From Clostridium sp. 1001271st1 H5 (GTDB taxonomy: Bacteria > Bacillota > Clostridia > Lachnospirales > Lachnospiraceae), in the NCBI RefSeq assembly GCF_005845215.1, contig NZ_SPHO01000001.1:419146-483145 (forward strand): 64,000 nucleotides of DNA, given 5' to 3'. The notes beneath the pieces are model-generated. The model was not told the DNA's origin. It made no database searches and saw only the letters and a list, made by a program, of their open reading frames with translations. Position numbers and translations under genes: made by a program. Positions 17,281-25,053 of the stretch are shown piece by piece; position 1 is the first letter of the stretch, and the number at the start of each line of letters is the position of its first letter.

Positions 17281-18057
17281 ATGTCACCTTTAATTGAATG
17301 CCGGCATGTGGATTTCGGATACGATAACCAGGATGCTGTAATCGATGTAAATATGGAAGTGGACCCGGGGGATTATCTGTGCATTGTGGGTGAGAACGGT
17401 TCCGGAAAGAGTACCCTGATGAAGGGGCTTCTGGGCTTGATTAAGCCCACCGGCGGCAGGCTTATAACGGCAGATGAACTGAAACGGACCGGTATCGGCT
17501 ATCTGCCCCAGCAGACAGCTGCCCAGAAGGATTTTCCTGCCACGGTCCTGGAGGTTGTCTTAAGCGGCTGCTTAAACCGCAGGGGCATGCTTCCTTTTTA
17601 TTCTAAAAAAGAGAAAGAGATTGCGGACAGGAACATGGAGAAGCTGGGCATCACGCCTCTCAGAAAGCAGTGCTACCGGGAACTGTCCGGCGGGCAGCAG
17701 CAGAGGGTGCTCATAGCAAGGGCGCTGTGCGCCACCAGCTCCCTTCTGATACTGGACGAGCCCATTACAGGGCTGGACCCAACGGCCATCCAGGAGTTTT
17801 ATGCCATGCTGCGGAGGCTGAACCGGGAGGATAAAGTGGCCATTCTCATGGTGTCCCATGATTTGAGAAATGCAGTGGAGGAGGCCAACAAGATACTCCA
17901 CCTGCAAAAGCGGGTACTGTTCTACGGGCCTGCACACGACTATATGAACAGCCAGGCAGCCGGCCATTTCTTCCATGAGAAGGAGCAGGGCAGATGCAAG
18001 CCCACAGCCGGATGCCATACAGTGAAGCTGCACATGCACAAGGAGGAGAAATCATGA
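17281..18057 (+). CDS. znuC: Zinc ABC transporter ATPase
   Basis: 258 aa. Walker A GENGSGKST at 37-45, signature LSGGQQQRVLIARAL, Walker B LLILDEPITGLDP and switch His (MVSHD) are all intact. It powers uptake through the permease encoded next; the stop codon overlaps the permease start (ATGA). The C-terminal tail carries several His and Cys (GHFFHEKEQGRCKP, CHTVKLHMHKEE), a common metal-binding ornament in this group. Confidence 0.95.
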   Translation: MSPLIECRHVDFGYDNQDAVIDVNMEVDPGDYLCIVGENGSGKSTLMKGLLGLIKPTGGRLITADELKRTGIGYLPQQTAAQKDFPATVLEVVLSGCLNRRGMLPFYSKKEKEIADRNMEKLGITPLRKQCYRELSGGQQQRVLIARALCATSSLLILDEPITGLDPTAIQEFYAMLRRLNREDKVAILMVSHDLRNAVEEANKILHLQKRVLFYGPAHDYMNSQAAGHFFHEKEQGRCKPTAGCHTVKLHMHKEEKS

Positions 18058-18875
18058 ATCTGATACGTGAAATGCTTTCCTATCCGTTTTTGGTAAGGGC
18101 CCTTGCAGGCGGCATGATGGTTTCCCTGTGCGCCTCCCTGCTGGGGGTGAGCCTGGTGCTCAGGCGGTATTCCATGATTGGAGACGGGCTGTCCCATGTG
18201 TCCTTCGGAGCACTTTCCATTGCTCTGGCCATGGGCTGGTCCCCCCTTAAGATATCCATTCCCGTGGTGGTCCTGGCAGCCTTTTTCCTGCTGCGGATTA
18301 CAGAGAACAGCCGGATTAAAAGCGATGCAGCCATTGCCCTTATATCGGCCAGCGCCCTGGCCCTGGGCATCATCGTCACCTCCCTGACCACGGGCATGAC
18401 CACGGATGTGAGCAGCTATATGTTCGGAAGCATCCTGGCCATGAGCAGGGAGGATGTGGTGCTCAGCGTGGTTCTGTCCCTGGTGGTTTTGGGGTTGTTT
18501 GTGATATGCTACAACCGTATATTTGCTGTTACGTTTGATGAGAATTTTGCCAAGGCAACCGGGGTTAATGTGGGCCGTTACAATATCATCATAGCTGTTC
18601 TGACGGCAGTGACCATTGTGCTGGGAATGCGGATGATGGGGGCCATGCTTATCTCCAGCCTTGTGATATTTCCCTGCCTTTCCTCCATGCGGGTATTCAA
18701 AAGCTTTGGGGGCGTTATGGTGTCCTCCGGTATTCTGTCCCTGGCCTGCTTTTTTGCAGGTATGGTGGCATCCTACCAGTTTTCCATACCGGCAGGAGCC
18801 AGTGTGGTGGTGGTAAACCTGTGCGCCTTCCTGCTGTTCATGGCATGGCAGTCCCTGGGCCGCCTGAGAGGATGA
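18054..18875 (+). CDS. znuB: Zinc ABC transporter permease
   Basis: 273-aa ABC-3 family permease with about eight hydrophobic segments. It opens with MLSYPFLVRALAGGMMVSLCASLLG and the conserved RRYSMIGDGLSHVSFG block. ATG 18054 overlaps the znuC stop and has AGGAGG 7 nt upstream. It ends the HAD-znuACB unit; a short CCGGC/GCCGG hairpin follows at about 18882, without a T-run. Confidence 0.94.
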   Translation: MNLIREMLSYPFLVRALAGGMMVSLCASLLGVSLVLRRYSMIGDGLSHVSFGALSIALAMGWSPLKISIPVVVLAAFFLLRITENSRIKSDAAIALISASALALGIIVTSLTTGMTTDVSSYMFGSILAMSREDVVLSVVLSLVVLGLFVICYNRIFAVTFDENFAKATGVNVGRYNIIIAVLTAVTIVLGMRMMGAMLISSLVIFPCLSSMRVFKSFGGVMVSSGILSLACFFAGMVASYQFSIPAGASVVVVNLCAFLLFMAWQSLGRLRG

Positions 18876-18943
18876 TATTTTCCGGCGGTTTCCTGCCGGC
18901 GTCCGTTTACAGCTGCTGCAGGCGGTTGTTTCCTGTTTTGCAG

Positions 18944-18972
18944 TAGACAGTTGGGGGCGGAAGTGCTAAAAT
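18944..18972 (+). promoter_or_regulatory. ktrB-ktrA promoter
   Basis: TAGACA, 17 nt, TAAAAT. The predicted transcript starts near 18979 and would carry an untranslated leader of about 75 nt that contains the direct repeat at 18990-19029. Confidence 0.5.
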
Positions 18973-18989
18973 GCTCTTTATGCGGAAGG

Positions 18990-19029
18990 ATTTACCATAA
19001 AAACAACATGCATTTACCATAAAAATAAC
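18990..19029 (+). repeat. 18-bp direct repeat in the ktrB leader
   Basis: ATTTACCATAAAAACAAC (18990-19007) and ATTTACCATAAAAATAAC (19012-19029) differ at one base and are 22 bp apart start to start, about two helical turns. This spacing suits a protein bound twice on one DNA face, but an RNA role is equally possible. Confidence 0.75.
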
Positions 19030-19053
19030 GTGCGGGATTAAAATGAGGGGAAC

Positions 19054-20427
19054 ATGAATGAGAAGCTGTTTGAAAAAAAACCAAAACATTACCGATTAAA
19101 AAAACATATATCACAGACCCAGTTTATTGCCTATGGGTTTTTCTTAATCATTATGACAGGAAGTCTGCTTCTGATGCTTCCCATTGCCAGCAGGGACGGG
19201 CAGAGCGAGCCTTTTCTCAACTGCCTTTTTACAGCTACCAGCGCTTCCTGCGTGACAGGGCTGGTGGTGGCGGATACCTGGACCCAGTGGAGCCTGTTCG
19301 GCCAGATGGTGCTGCTGGTGCTGATTCAGCTGGGCGGTCTGGGATTCATAAGCATCGGCATCTTTTTGTCCATTGTGCTGAGAAGGAAAATCGGGCTTAA
19401 GGAACGGGGGCTTATGCAGGAAAGCGTCAACACCCTGCAGATTGGCGGCATGGTGAAGCTGGCTAAGAAAATCATCATCGGCACAGCTGTGTTTGAGGGA
19501 GCCGGGGCCGTTATACTGGCATGCCGGTTCATTCCGGAGTACGGCCTGGTCCACGGTACCTGGTATGGTATATTCCACTCTGTGTCCGCCTTCTGCAATG
19601 CGGGTTTTGACCTGATGGGTCATACCAGCCAGTATGTTTCCCTTTGCAATTACCAGGGAGACTGGGTGGTCATTGGAACCATATCCTTCCTGATAATCAC
19701 AGGCGGCATCGGATTCATTGTCTGGGACGATTTGTCCAGAAAGAAACTGGATTTCCGCCATTATATGCTTCACACTAAAATCGTGCTGGTGACAACGGCC
19801 ATCCTTCTGGTGACCAGCACCATACTTTTTTACCTGATGGAGCGCAATCATATTCTGGTGGGGATGAATGGTTCTGAGCGTTTCCTGGCCTGCTTCTTCA
19901 GCGCAGTCACTCCCAGAACAGCGGGATTCAACAATGTGGACACGGCGGCCCTTACAGACGGCAGCAAGTTCCTGTCAGCCATTCTCATGTTTATCGGAGG
20001 AAGCCCGGGCTCCACGGCCGGCGGAATCAAGACCAGCACCCTGGCCGTGCTTCTGCTCTACGTCCACTCCAATATCCGCCAGACATACGGGGTGGAGATT
20101 TTCGGGAGAAGGCTGGAGGACGAGTCCATCAGACAGTCTGCCTGTATCCTGACTATCAACTTGGGACTGATGCTGGCAGCCACCATAGCCATTATGGTGT
20201 CCCAGAACCTGCCCATGTCGGATGTGTTTTTTGAGACATGTTCAGCCATAGGCACCTCGGGAATGAGCACGGGCGTCACCAGAAGCCTGAATTCATTTTC
20301 GCGGATTGTTATCATACTGCTGATGTACTGCGGACGAATCGGAAGCTTGTCCTTTGCCCTGGCCTTTACCAGGTCCAACCGCAAGCCACATGTGCAGCTG
20401 CCGGCAGAGCGGATTACCATAGGATAG
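19054..20427 (+). CDS. ktrB: KtrB/TrkH-type potassium channel subunit
   Basis: 457-aa membrane subunit of the Ktr K+ (often Na+-dependent) uptake system. The four selectivity-filter repeats are visible, each with its Gly: SCVTGLVV, FCNAGFDLM, RTAGFNNV and GTSGMSTG. The FIGGSPGSTAGGIKTS block is the conserved gating-loop region. GAGGGG lies just before the ATG. It is followed after 15 nt by its cytoplasmic partner gene. Confidence 0.95.
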   Translation: MNEKLFEKKPKHYRLKKHISQTQFIAYGFFLIIMTGSLLLMLPIASRDGQSEPFLNCLFTATSASCVTGLVVADTWTQWSLFGQMVLLVLIQLGGLGFISIGIFLSIVLRRKIGLKERGLMQESVNTLQIGGMVKLAKKIIIGTAVFEGAGAVILACRFIPEYGLVHGTWYGIFHSVSAFCNAGFDLMGHTSQYVSLCNYQGDWVVIGTISFLIITGGIGFIVWDDLSRKKLDFRHYMLHTKIVLVTTAILLVTSTILFYLMERNHILVGMNGSERFLACFFSAVTPRTAGFNNVDTAALTDGSKFLSAILMFIGGSPGSTAGGIKTSTLAVLLLYVHSNIRQTYGVEIFGRRLEDESIRQSACILTINLGLMLAATIAIMVSQNLPMSDVFFETCSAIGTSGMSTGVTRSLNSFSRIVIILLMYCGRIGSLSFALAFTRSNRKPHVQLPAERITIG

Positions 20428-20442
20428 AGAGGGGTATTAGAG

Positions 20443-21108
20443 ATGAAATCAATTCTTGTTATCGGAATCGGAAGGTTCGGCCAGCACCTGTGCGAGAACC
20501 TGGCCAAGCATGACAATCAAATCATGGCAGTGGACATATCGGAGGAAAAGCTGGAGCCTGTTCTGCCCTATGTGGTCAGCGCAAAGATTGGCGACTGCAC
20601 CAATGAGGCTGTGCTTAAAAGCCTGGGAATCGGCAATTTCGATATCTGTTTCGTCTGCATTGGAAATAATTTCCAGAACAGCCTGGAGGTCACCAGCCTG
20701 ATTAAGGAGATAGGGGCAAAATATGTGGTCAGCAAGGCGAACCGCAACATTCACGCCAGGCTGCTGTTAAAGAACGGGGCGGACGAGGTGGTCTATCCCG
20801 ACAGGGATGTGGCTGAAAAGGCGGCGGTGCGCTACAGCGCCAATAATGTGTTTGATTATACGGAGCTGGCGGACGGTATTTCCATCTATGAAATCAAGCC
20901 CCTTCCCCAGTGGGTGGGAAAGAGCATAAAAGAATCCGACATCCGCCGGCTGTACGGCATATCGGTTATTGCAGTAAAGAACCCGGACGGCCACATGCGG
21001 TTCATGCCCGGTGCAGACCATGTCATAGCGGGGGACACCCATCTGATGGTCATTGGAAAACAGGAGGATGCGGAGAAAATTGTAAAGCATCTTACAAAGA
21101 ATGTATAA
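20443..21108 (+). CDS. ktrA: KtrA regulatory RCK subunit
   Basis: 221 aa. An RCK_N Rossmann domain (VIGIGRFGQHLCENL, then the acidic residue in VDISEE) binds nucleotide, and an RCK_C domain (about 140-221) follows; in several Firmicutes RCK_C domains bind c-di-AMP. It forms the ring that gates KtrB. A strong terminator follows the stop after about 40 nt. Confidence 0.95.
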   Translation: MKSILVIGIGRFGQHLCENLAKHDNQIMAVDISEEKLEPVLPYVVSAKIGDCTNEAVLKSLGIGNFDICFVCIGNNFQNSLEVTSLIKEIGAKYVVSKANRNIHARLLLKNGADEVVYPDRDVAEKAAVRYSANNVFDYTELADGISIYEIKPLPQWVGKSIKESDIRRLYGISVIAVKNPDGHMRFMPGADHVIAGDTHLMVIGKQEDAEKIVKHLTKNV

Positions 21109-21148
21109 GCCGTATGATGAGTCCAGGATATAATTGGGCCGGAGGAAT

Positions 21149-21193
21149 GGCTGCCTGCGCTGTGACAGGCAGCCGGTTTCTCCGGCTTTTTTT
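21149..21193 (+). terminator. ktrA terminator, two overlapping hairpins
   Basis: Stem GGCTGCCTG / CAGGCAGCC (21149-21174) overlaps GCCGG-TTTCT-CCGGC (21172-21186), which is followed by seven T. The second is a canonical terminator; the first cannot form together with it at full length, so the pair could be mutually exclusive. Confidence 0.85.
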
Positions 21194-21291
21194 AATGGGA
21201 GACAATGGTACGGCAGCAGAATGCAGCAGGAAAGGGCTGTTTCGGAGTGTTAAAAGTAAGACGAATTTTCAATAAGACAGAGGAAACATTG

Positions 21292-21320
21292 TTGCCGGTA
21301 TAAGGTTTTTTTAGTATAAT
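21292..21320 (+). promoter_or_regulatory. merR promoter
   Basis: TTGCCG, 17 nt, TATAAT, about 70 nt before the GTG start. A second TATAAT at 21349-21354 has no good -35. Confidence 0.5.
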
Positions 21321-21389
21321 TATGCTATATGGGTCTTGGAAATCATACTATAATTGGAGATAATACATAACAAAAGGGAGGCGCATGCT

Positions 21390-22232
21390 GTGAAAGAACT
21401 GTCAATAGGACAGATGGCCCGGCTTAACGGACTGTCAGAACAGACGCTAAGGCTGTATGACAGGGCGGGACTGTTCTCACCCATGTACCGGGATGCGGAA
21501 AACGGATACCGGTATTATGATATCCGCCAGAGCGCCCAGCTGGACATGATTCAGCACATGAAGGCCCTGGGCATGTCCTTAAAGGACATCAAGGAACAGA
21601 TGACGCATTTTGAGCTGGACATGTTCAAAACAATCCTGTACCGTAACCTGGAGGAACTGGAATTAAGGTCCAGGGAGCTGATGTACCAGAGAAGGGCCAT
21701 AGAGCGTACGCTGGAAAGCTATGAATGGTATGAAAATGCGCCTCCGGACGGAACCATTGTGCTGGAATACATACCCCGGAGGCTGACCTATATGACGGAT
21801 TCCGGAGTGAATTTCTACGATTACGACATAGACGTGTATGAGAAAATACTGAGGGATTTAAAGGAGAACCTGATTGCCAACCAGCTGTCCCCCATCTATT
21901 TTTACAATGCAGGCACCATGATGCGCAGGGAACATCTGCTGGAGGGAAGGTACTATTCCACCGAGATATTTGTGCTGGTGGACCGGGGCTTTGTAAACGA
22001 CAGCCTGATTACGGAGATACCGGCCAGCACATACCTGTGCATTTACTGCAATGGCTTTGAAAAAGAAAAGGAATACATGGGCCGCCTGGTAGAGGAAATA
22101 AAGGCAAAGGACTATCAGGCGACAGGCGACTACATCTGCGAGGTGGTGGCGGAGGTGCCCATGGATATGCAGGAAAGAGGCATGTTCCTGCGCCTGCAGG
22201 TGCCGGTATCTTTCAGAAAAAATAACCCTTGA
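21390..22232 (+). CDS. MerR-family regulator with effector-binding domain
   Basis: 280 aa. Residues 1-70 are a MerR winged helix (LSIGQMARLNGLSEQTLRLY, then the wing ENGYRYYDI); a coiled-coil dimer helix runs about 80-115, and the remaining ~165 residues resemble the GyrI/BltR-type ligand-binding fold (EYIPRRLTYM, STYLCIYCNG). GTG 21390 is chosen because GGGAGG lies 8 nt before it; longer readings lack a ribosome site. The stop codon overlaps the -35 box of a promoter with the 19-bp spacing that MerR proteins typically activate, suggesting control of the dehydrogenase gene downstream. Confidence 0.87.
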   Translation: MKELSIGQMARLNGLSEQTLRLYDRAGLFSPMYRDAENGYRYYDIRQSAQLDMIQHMKALGMSLKDIKEQMTHFELDMFKTILYRNLEELELRSRELMYQRRAIERTLESYEWYENAPPDGTIVLEYIPRRLTYMTDSGVNFYDYDIDVYEKILRDLKENLIANQLSPIYFYNAGTMMRREHLLEGRYYSTEIFVLVDRGFVNDSLITEIPASTYLCIYCNGFEKEKEYMGRLVEEIKAKDYQATGDYICEVVAEVPMDMQERGMFLRLQVPVSFRKNNP

Positions 22233-22259
22233 CCTGATACCATGTATAAGCTTTATACT
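22229..22259 (+). promoter_or_regulatory. Candidate MerR-activated promoter (19-bp spacer)
   Basis: TTGACC (22229-22234), 19 nt, TATACT (22254-22259). A dyad GTATA-AGCTT-TATAC (22245-22259) overlaps the -10. A 19-bp spacer is too long for normal sigma-A promoters and is the hallmark of MerR-remodelled ones. Confidence 0.45.
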
Positions 22260-22313
22260 ATTAACAGAAGCTAATAACACGTTACTTATTTTCAGGAAAG
22301 GGGTTTAAGAATC

Positions 22314-23354
22314 ATGATGAATTGCGAAAAAATCCGAGTGGTACAGTATGGCTGCGGCAAGATGGCAAAGTACATCCTGCGTTACCTTTATGAAAAGGGC
22401 GCTGAGATTGTCGGGGCAATCGACGTGAATCCGGCTGTGGTGGGAATGGATGTAGGTGATTTTGCAGGGCTTGGCACAAAGCTGGGCGTAGTGATACGGG
22501 ACGATGCCGATGCTGTCCTGGACGAGTGCGACGCCGACATTGCAGTGGTCACCCTCTTCAGCTTTATGACGGACGTATATCCCCATTTTGAGAAGTGCGT
22601 GTCCAGAGGAATCGACGTGGTGACCACCTGTGAGGAAGCCATCTATCCGTGGACCACATCCCCGGCCATCACCAACAAGCTGGATAAGCTGGCCAAGGAG
22701 ACTGGCTGTACCATCGTGGGTGCCGGCATGCAGGATATTTTCTGGATTAACATGATTGGCTGCGTGGCAGGCGGCGTACACCGCATTGATAAGATTGAGG
22801 GAGCCACCAGCTATAATGTGGAGGATTACGGCCTGGCCCTTGCAAAGGCCCATGGAGTGGGACTTACGCCGGAGGAATTCGAGGCCCGGATTGCGCATCC
22901 GGAGACACTGGAACCCTGTTATGTCTGGAATTCCAATGAGGCGCTGTGCAATAAGATGGGCTGGACCATCAAGTCCCAGTCCCAGAAATGTGTGCCTTAT
23001 TTCTACCCGACAGACCTGTATTCCCAGACCATGGGAATGACCATACCCAAGGGAAACTGCATCGGCATGAGCGCAGTGGTAACCACCGAAACCTTCCAGG
23101 GGCCTGTGATTGAGACACAGTGCATCGGCAAGGTATACGGTCCGGATGACGGCGATTTGTGCGACTGGAAAATCATAGGCGAACCCGATACCACCTTCTT
23201 TGTACAGAAGCCGGCTACCGTGGAGCACACCTGCGCCACTGTCGTGAACCGTATTCCTACCATTTTAAATGCGCCTGCTGGATATATTACAGTGGAGAAG
23301 CTGGAGGATGTGGAGTATCTTTCTTACCCCATGCATATGTATCTGGAGGTTTAG
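22314..23354 (+). CDS. NAD(P)-dependent amine dehydrogenase-like protein (2,4-diaminopentanoate dehydrogenase family)
   Basis: 346 aa. An N-terminal Rossmann fold ([17 protein letters not shown], then the acidic end of strand two in GAIDVNP) is followed by a dihydrodipicolinate-reductase-like C-terminal domain. Overall it resembles the family of 2,4-diaminopentanoate dehydrogenase (Ord), which acts in clostridial ornithine fermentation, but none of the usual ornithine genes (oraS/oraE, ortAB) is nearby, so the substrate is open. AGGAAAGGGG precedes the start by 10 nt; the second Met is a possible start too. The gene sits behind a MerR gene and in front of an amidase remnant. Confidence 0.8.
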   Translation: MMNCEKIRVVQYGCGKMAKYILRYLYEKGAEIVGAIDVNPAVVGMDVGDFAGLGTKLGVVIRDDADAVLDECDADIAVVTLFSFMTDVYPHFEKCVSRGIDVVTTCEEAIYPWTTSPAITNKLDKLAKETGCTIVGAGMQDIFWINMIGCVAGGVHRIDKIEGATSYNVEDYGLALAKAHGVGLTPEEFEARIAHPETLEPCYVWNSNEALCNKMGWTIKSQSQKCVPYFYPTDLYSQTMGMTIPKGNCIGMSAVVTTETFQGPVIETQCIGKVYGPDDGDLCDWKIIGEPDTTFFVQKPATVEHTCATVVNRIPTILNAPAGYITVEKLEDVEYLSYPMHMYLEV

Positions 23355-23400
23355 AAAGGAAATATTTGAGGGTATCCTTTACCTTTGTTTGCTGGTATGT

Positions 23401-23586
23401 CCCGGAATTACAGATTCCTCACCTATTTCCGGCTATCCCTCAATCATTGTACCGGCCGGTTATGGGGATGACAACATGCCCTTTGGAATCACCTTTGTGG
23501 GACGTCCCTTTACCGAGCCGCTGCTGATTCAGGCGGCATATGCTTTTGAGCAGGCTGTCAGGGCCAGGAAGGCGCCCTGCTTTTAA
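23401..23586 (+). pseudogene. C-terminal remnant of an amidase-signature enzyme
   Basis: Codons 23401-23586 spell ISGYPSIIVPAGYG, then MPFGITFVGRPFTEPLLIQ and AYAFEQAVRARKAP before a stop. This is the standard C-terminal end of amidase-signature (GatA/acylamidase) enzymes. The catalytic Ser-cisSer-Lys core, some 300-400 residues upstream, is missing: the preceding gene ends only 46 nt earlier. No start codon with a ribosome site leads into it. It is best read as the leftover of a deleted amidase gene. Confidence 0.8.
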
Positions 23587-23824
23587 ACGGTGATTTGAAC
23601 AGGAAACCATGTGTATCTGTAAAACAAGGTTGTTTTATTCAGAATACTTTTGGCAGGATATGGGGAAAGAAAAGGAGAAAGGAAAGGGCGAAAGAGGCCA
23701 TATGTCTTGACTTTATTCCCCGGATGTGCAACAATATTCAATTGAAAGGCTTTTAAACCAGGGCCCTGTCCTGCCTTTTGGCAGCGGCAGGGCTTCGGAT
23801 ATTGAGAAAGAGGGAAAGAATAAA

Positions 23825-25033
23825 ATGACAAAGATTGATATTATTTCCGGATTCCTGGGAGCAGGCAAGACTACATTCATTAAAAAGCTCCTGGAGGAGG
23901 CCATTGCCGGGGAACAGGTTGTCCTGATTGAGAATGAGTTTGGTGAGATTGGAATTGACGGCGGTTTTCTGAAGGATTCAGGCATTGAAATCCGCGAGAT
24001 GAATTCGGGCTGCATCTGCTGCTCCCTGGTAGGTGATTTCGGTGCATCCCTGGCTGAGGTACTGACGCAGTACAAGCCGGAGCGTATCATCATCGAGCCT
24101 TCCGGCGTGGGCAAGCTGTCGGATGTAATGAAGGCGGTCATTGATGTGTCGGCCGACATGGATGTGGAGCTGAACAGCGCTGTGACCATTGTGGATGCGG
24201 CTAAATGTAAGATGTACATGAAGAATTTCGGCGAATTCTTTAATAACCAGATAGAGAACGCAGGAACCATTGTACTGAGCCGTACGGATATTACCGATGC
24301 CTCCAGGATACAGAAGGATGTGGATATGATTCGGGAGAAGAACGCCAACGCCGTCATCATCACCACTCCTCTGGACCAGCTTGGGGGAAGCCAGCTTCTG
24401 GAAATCATTGAGAAGAAGGATACCATGCTGGACGACCTTCTGGCAGAGGTGCGGGAGAGCCGCCGCCATGATGAGGAGTGCCATGAGCATCATGACCATG
24501 ACGGGGAATGCCATGAGCACCACCATCATGACCATGATGAGGAGTGCCATGAGCATCACCATGACCATGACGGGGAATGCCATGAGCACCACCATGACCA
24601 TGACGGGGAATGCCATGAGCATTATCACCATGACCATGACGGGGAGTGCCATGAGCACCACCATGACCATGACGGTGAAGGCCACGACCACCATCATCAT
24701 GATGGCTGCGGCTGCGGTCATGACCACCACGGCCATCACCACCATCATGCAGACGAAGTATTTACCAGCTGGGGAATTGAAACCATTGTTCCTGTGACCC
24801 ATGAACAGCTGGAGGATGTGCTGAAACGCCTTTCTTCCACCAAGGAGTTTGGGGATGTGTTAAGGGCCAAGGGAATGCTTCCCACAGAGAATCCCGGCGA
24901 GTGGCTGTATTTTGACCTGGTGCCGGAGCAGTATGAAATCCGCGGGGGCAGGCCGGATTACACAGGCAAGGTGTGCGTGATTGGCGCCAGCCTGAAAGAG
25001 GAAGAGCTGAACAGCGTATTTGGCAGAGGCTGA
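23825..25033 (+). CDS. G3E (CobW/Zng-type) GTPase with long His/Cys repeat
   Basis: 402 aa, metal-chaperone GTPase. Walker A is GFLGAGKTTF, the CxCC metal site is CICC (NSGCICCSLVGDF), and the guanine-recognition region LSRTD is present. Residues about 215-308 are seven near-identical units of roughly 11 residues (consensus DHDGECHEHHH) ending in a Gly/His/Cys run; a CobW C-terminal domain follows. ATG 23825 has AGAGGG 10 nt upstream. Family members move zinc, cobalt or nickel. The size of the His/Cys insert suggests metal storage or delivery as well as GTP-dependent transfer (inference). A second G3E gene follows after 20 nt. Confidence 0.88.
   Translation: MTKIDIISGFLGAGKTTFIKKLLEEAIAGEQVVLIENEFGEIGIDGGFLKDSGIEIREMNSGCICCSLVGDFGASLAEVLTQYKPERIIIEPSGVGKLSDVMKAVIDVSADMDVELNSAVTIVDAAKCKMYMKNFGEFFNNQIENAGTIVLSRTDITDASRIQKDVDMIREKNANAVIITTPLDQLGGSQLLEIIEKKDTMLDDLLAEVRESRRHDEECHEHHDHDGECHEHHHHDHDEECHEHHHDHDGECHEHHHDHDGECHEHYHHDHDGECHEHHHDHDGEGHDHHHHDGCGCGHDHHGHHHHHADEVFTSWGIETIVPVTHEQLEDVLKRLSSTKEFGDVLRAKGMLPTENPGEWLYFDLVPEQYEIRGGRPDYTGKVCVIGASLKEEELNSVFGRG
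24467..24748 (+). repeat. In-frame tandem repeat encoding His/Cys units
   Basis: About seven units of roughly 33 bp, built on catgaccatgacggggaa plus tgccatgagcaccac, inside the G3E GTPase gene. Units differ by Gly/Glu at one position and by single added His codons, as expected from slippage. Confidence 0.9.
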
Positions 25034-25053
25034 TTGGATAAGGGGAAACAGAC

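Noticed and set aside
18876..19053. c-di-AMP (ydaO) riboswitch before ktrB
   Set aside because: The leader of about 75 nt is too short and lacks the conserved ydaO core sequences.
24467..24748. CRISPR-like array of regular repeats
   Set aside because: Repeats are in frame, encode His/Cys units and have no unique spacers or cas genes nearby.
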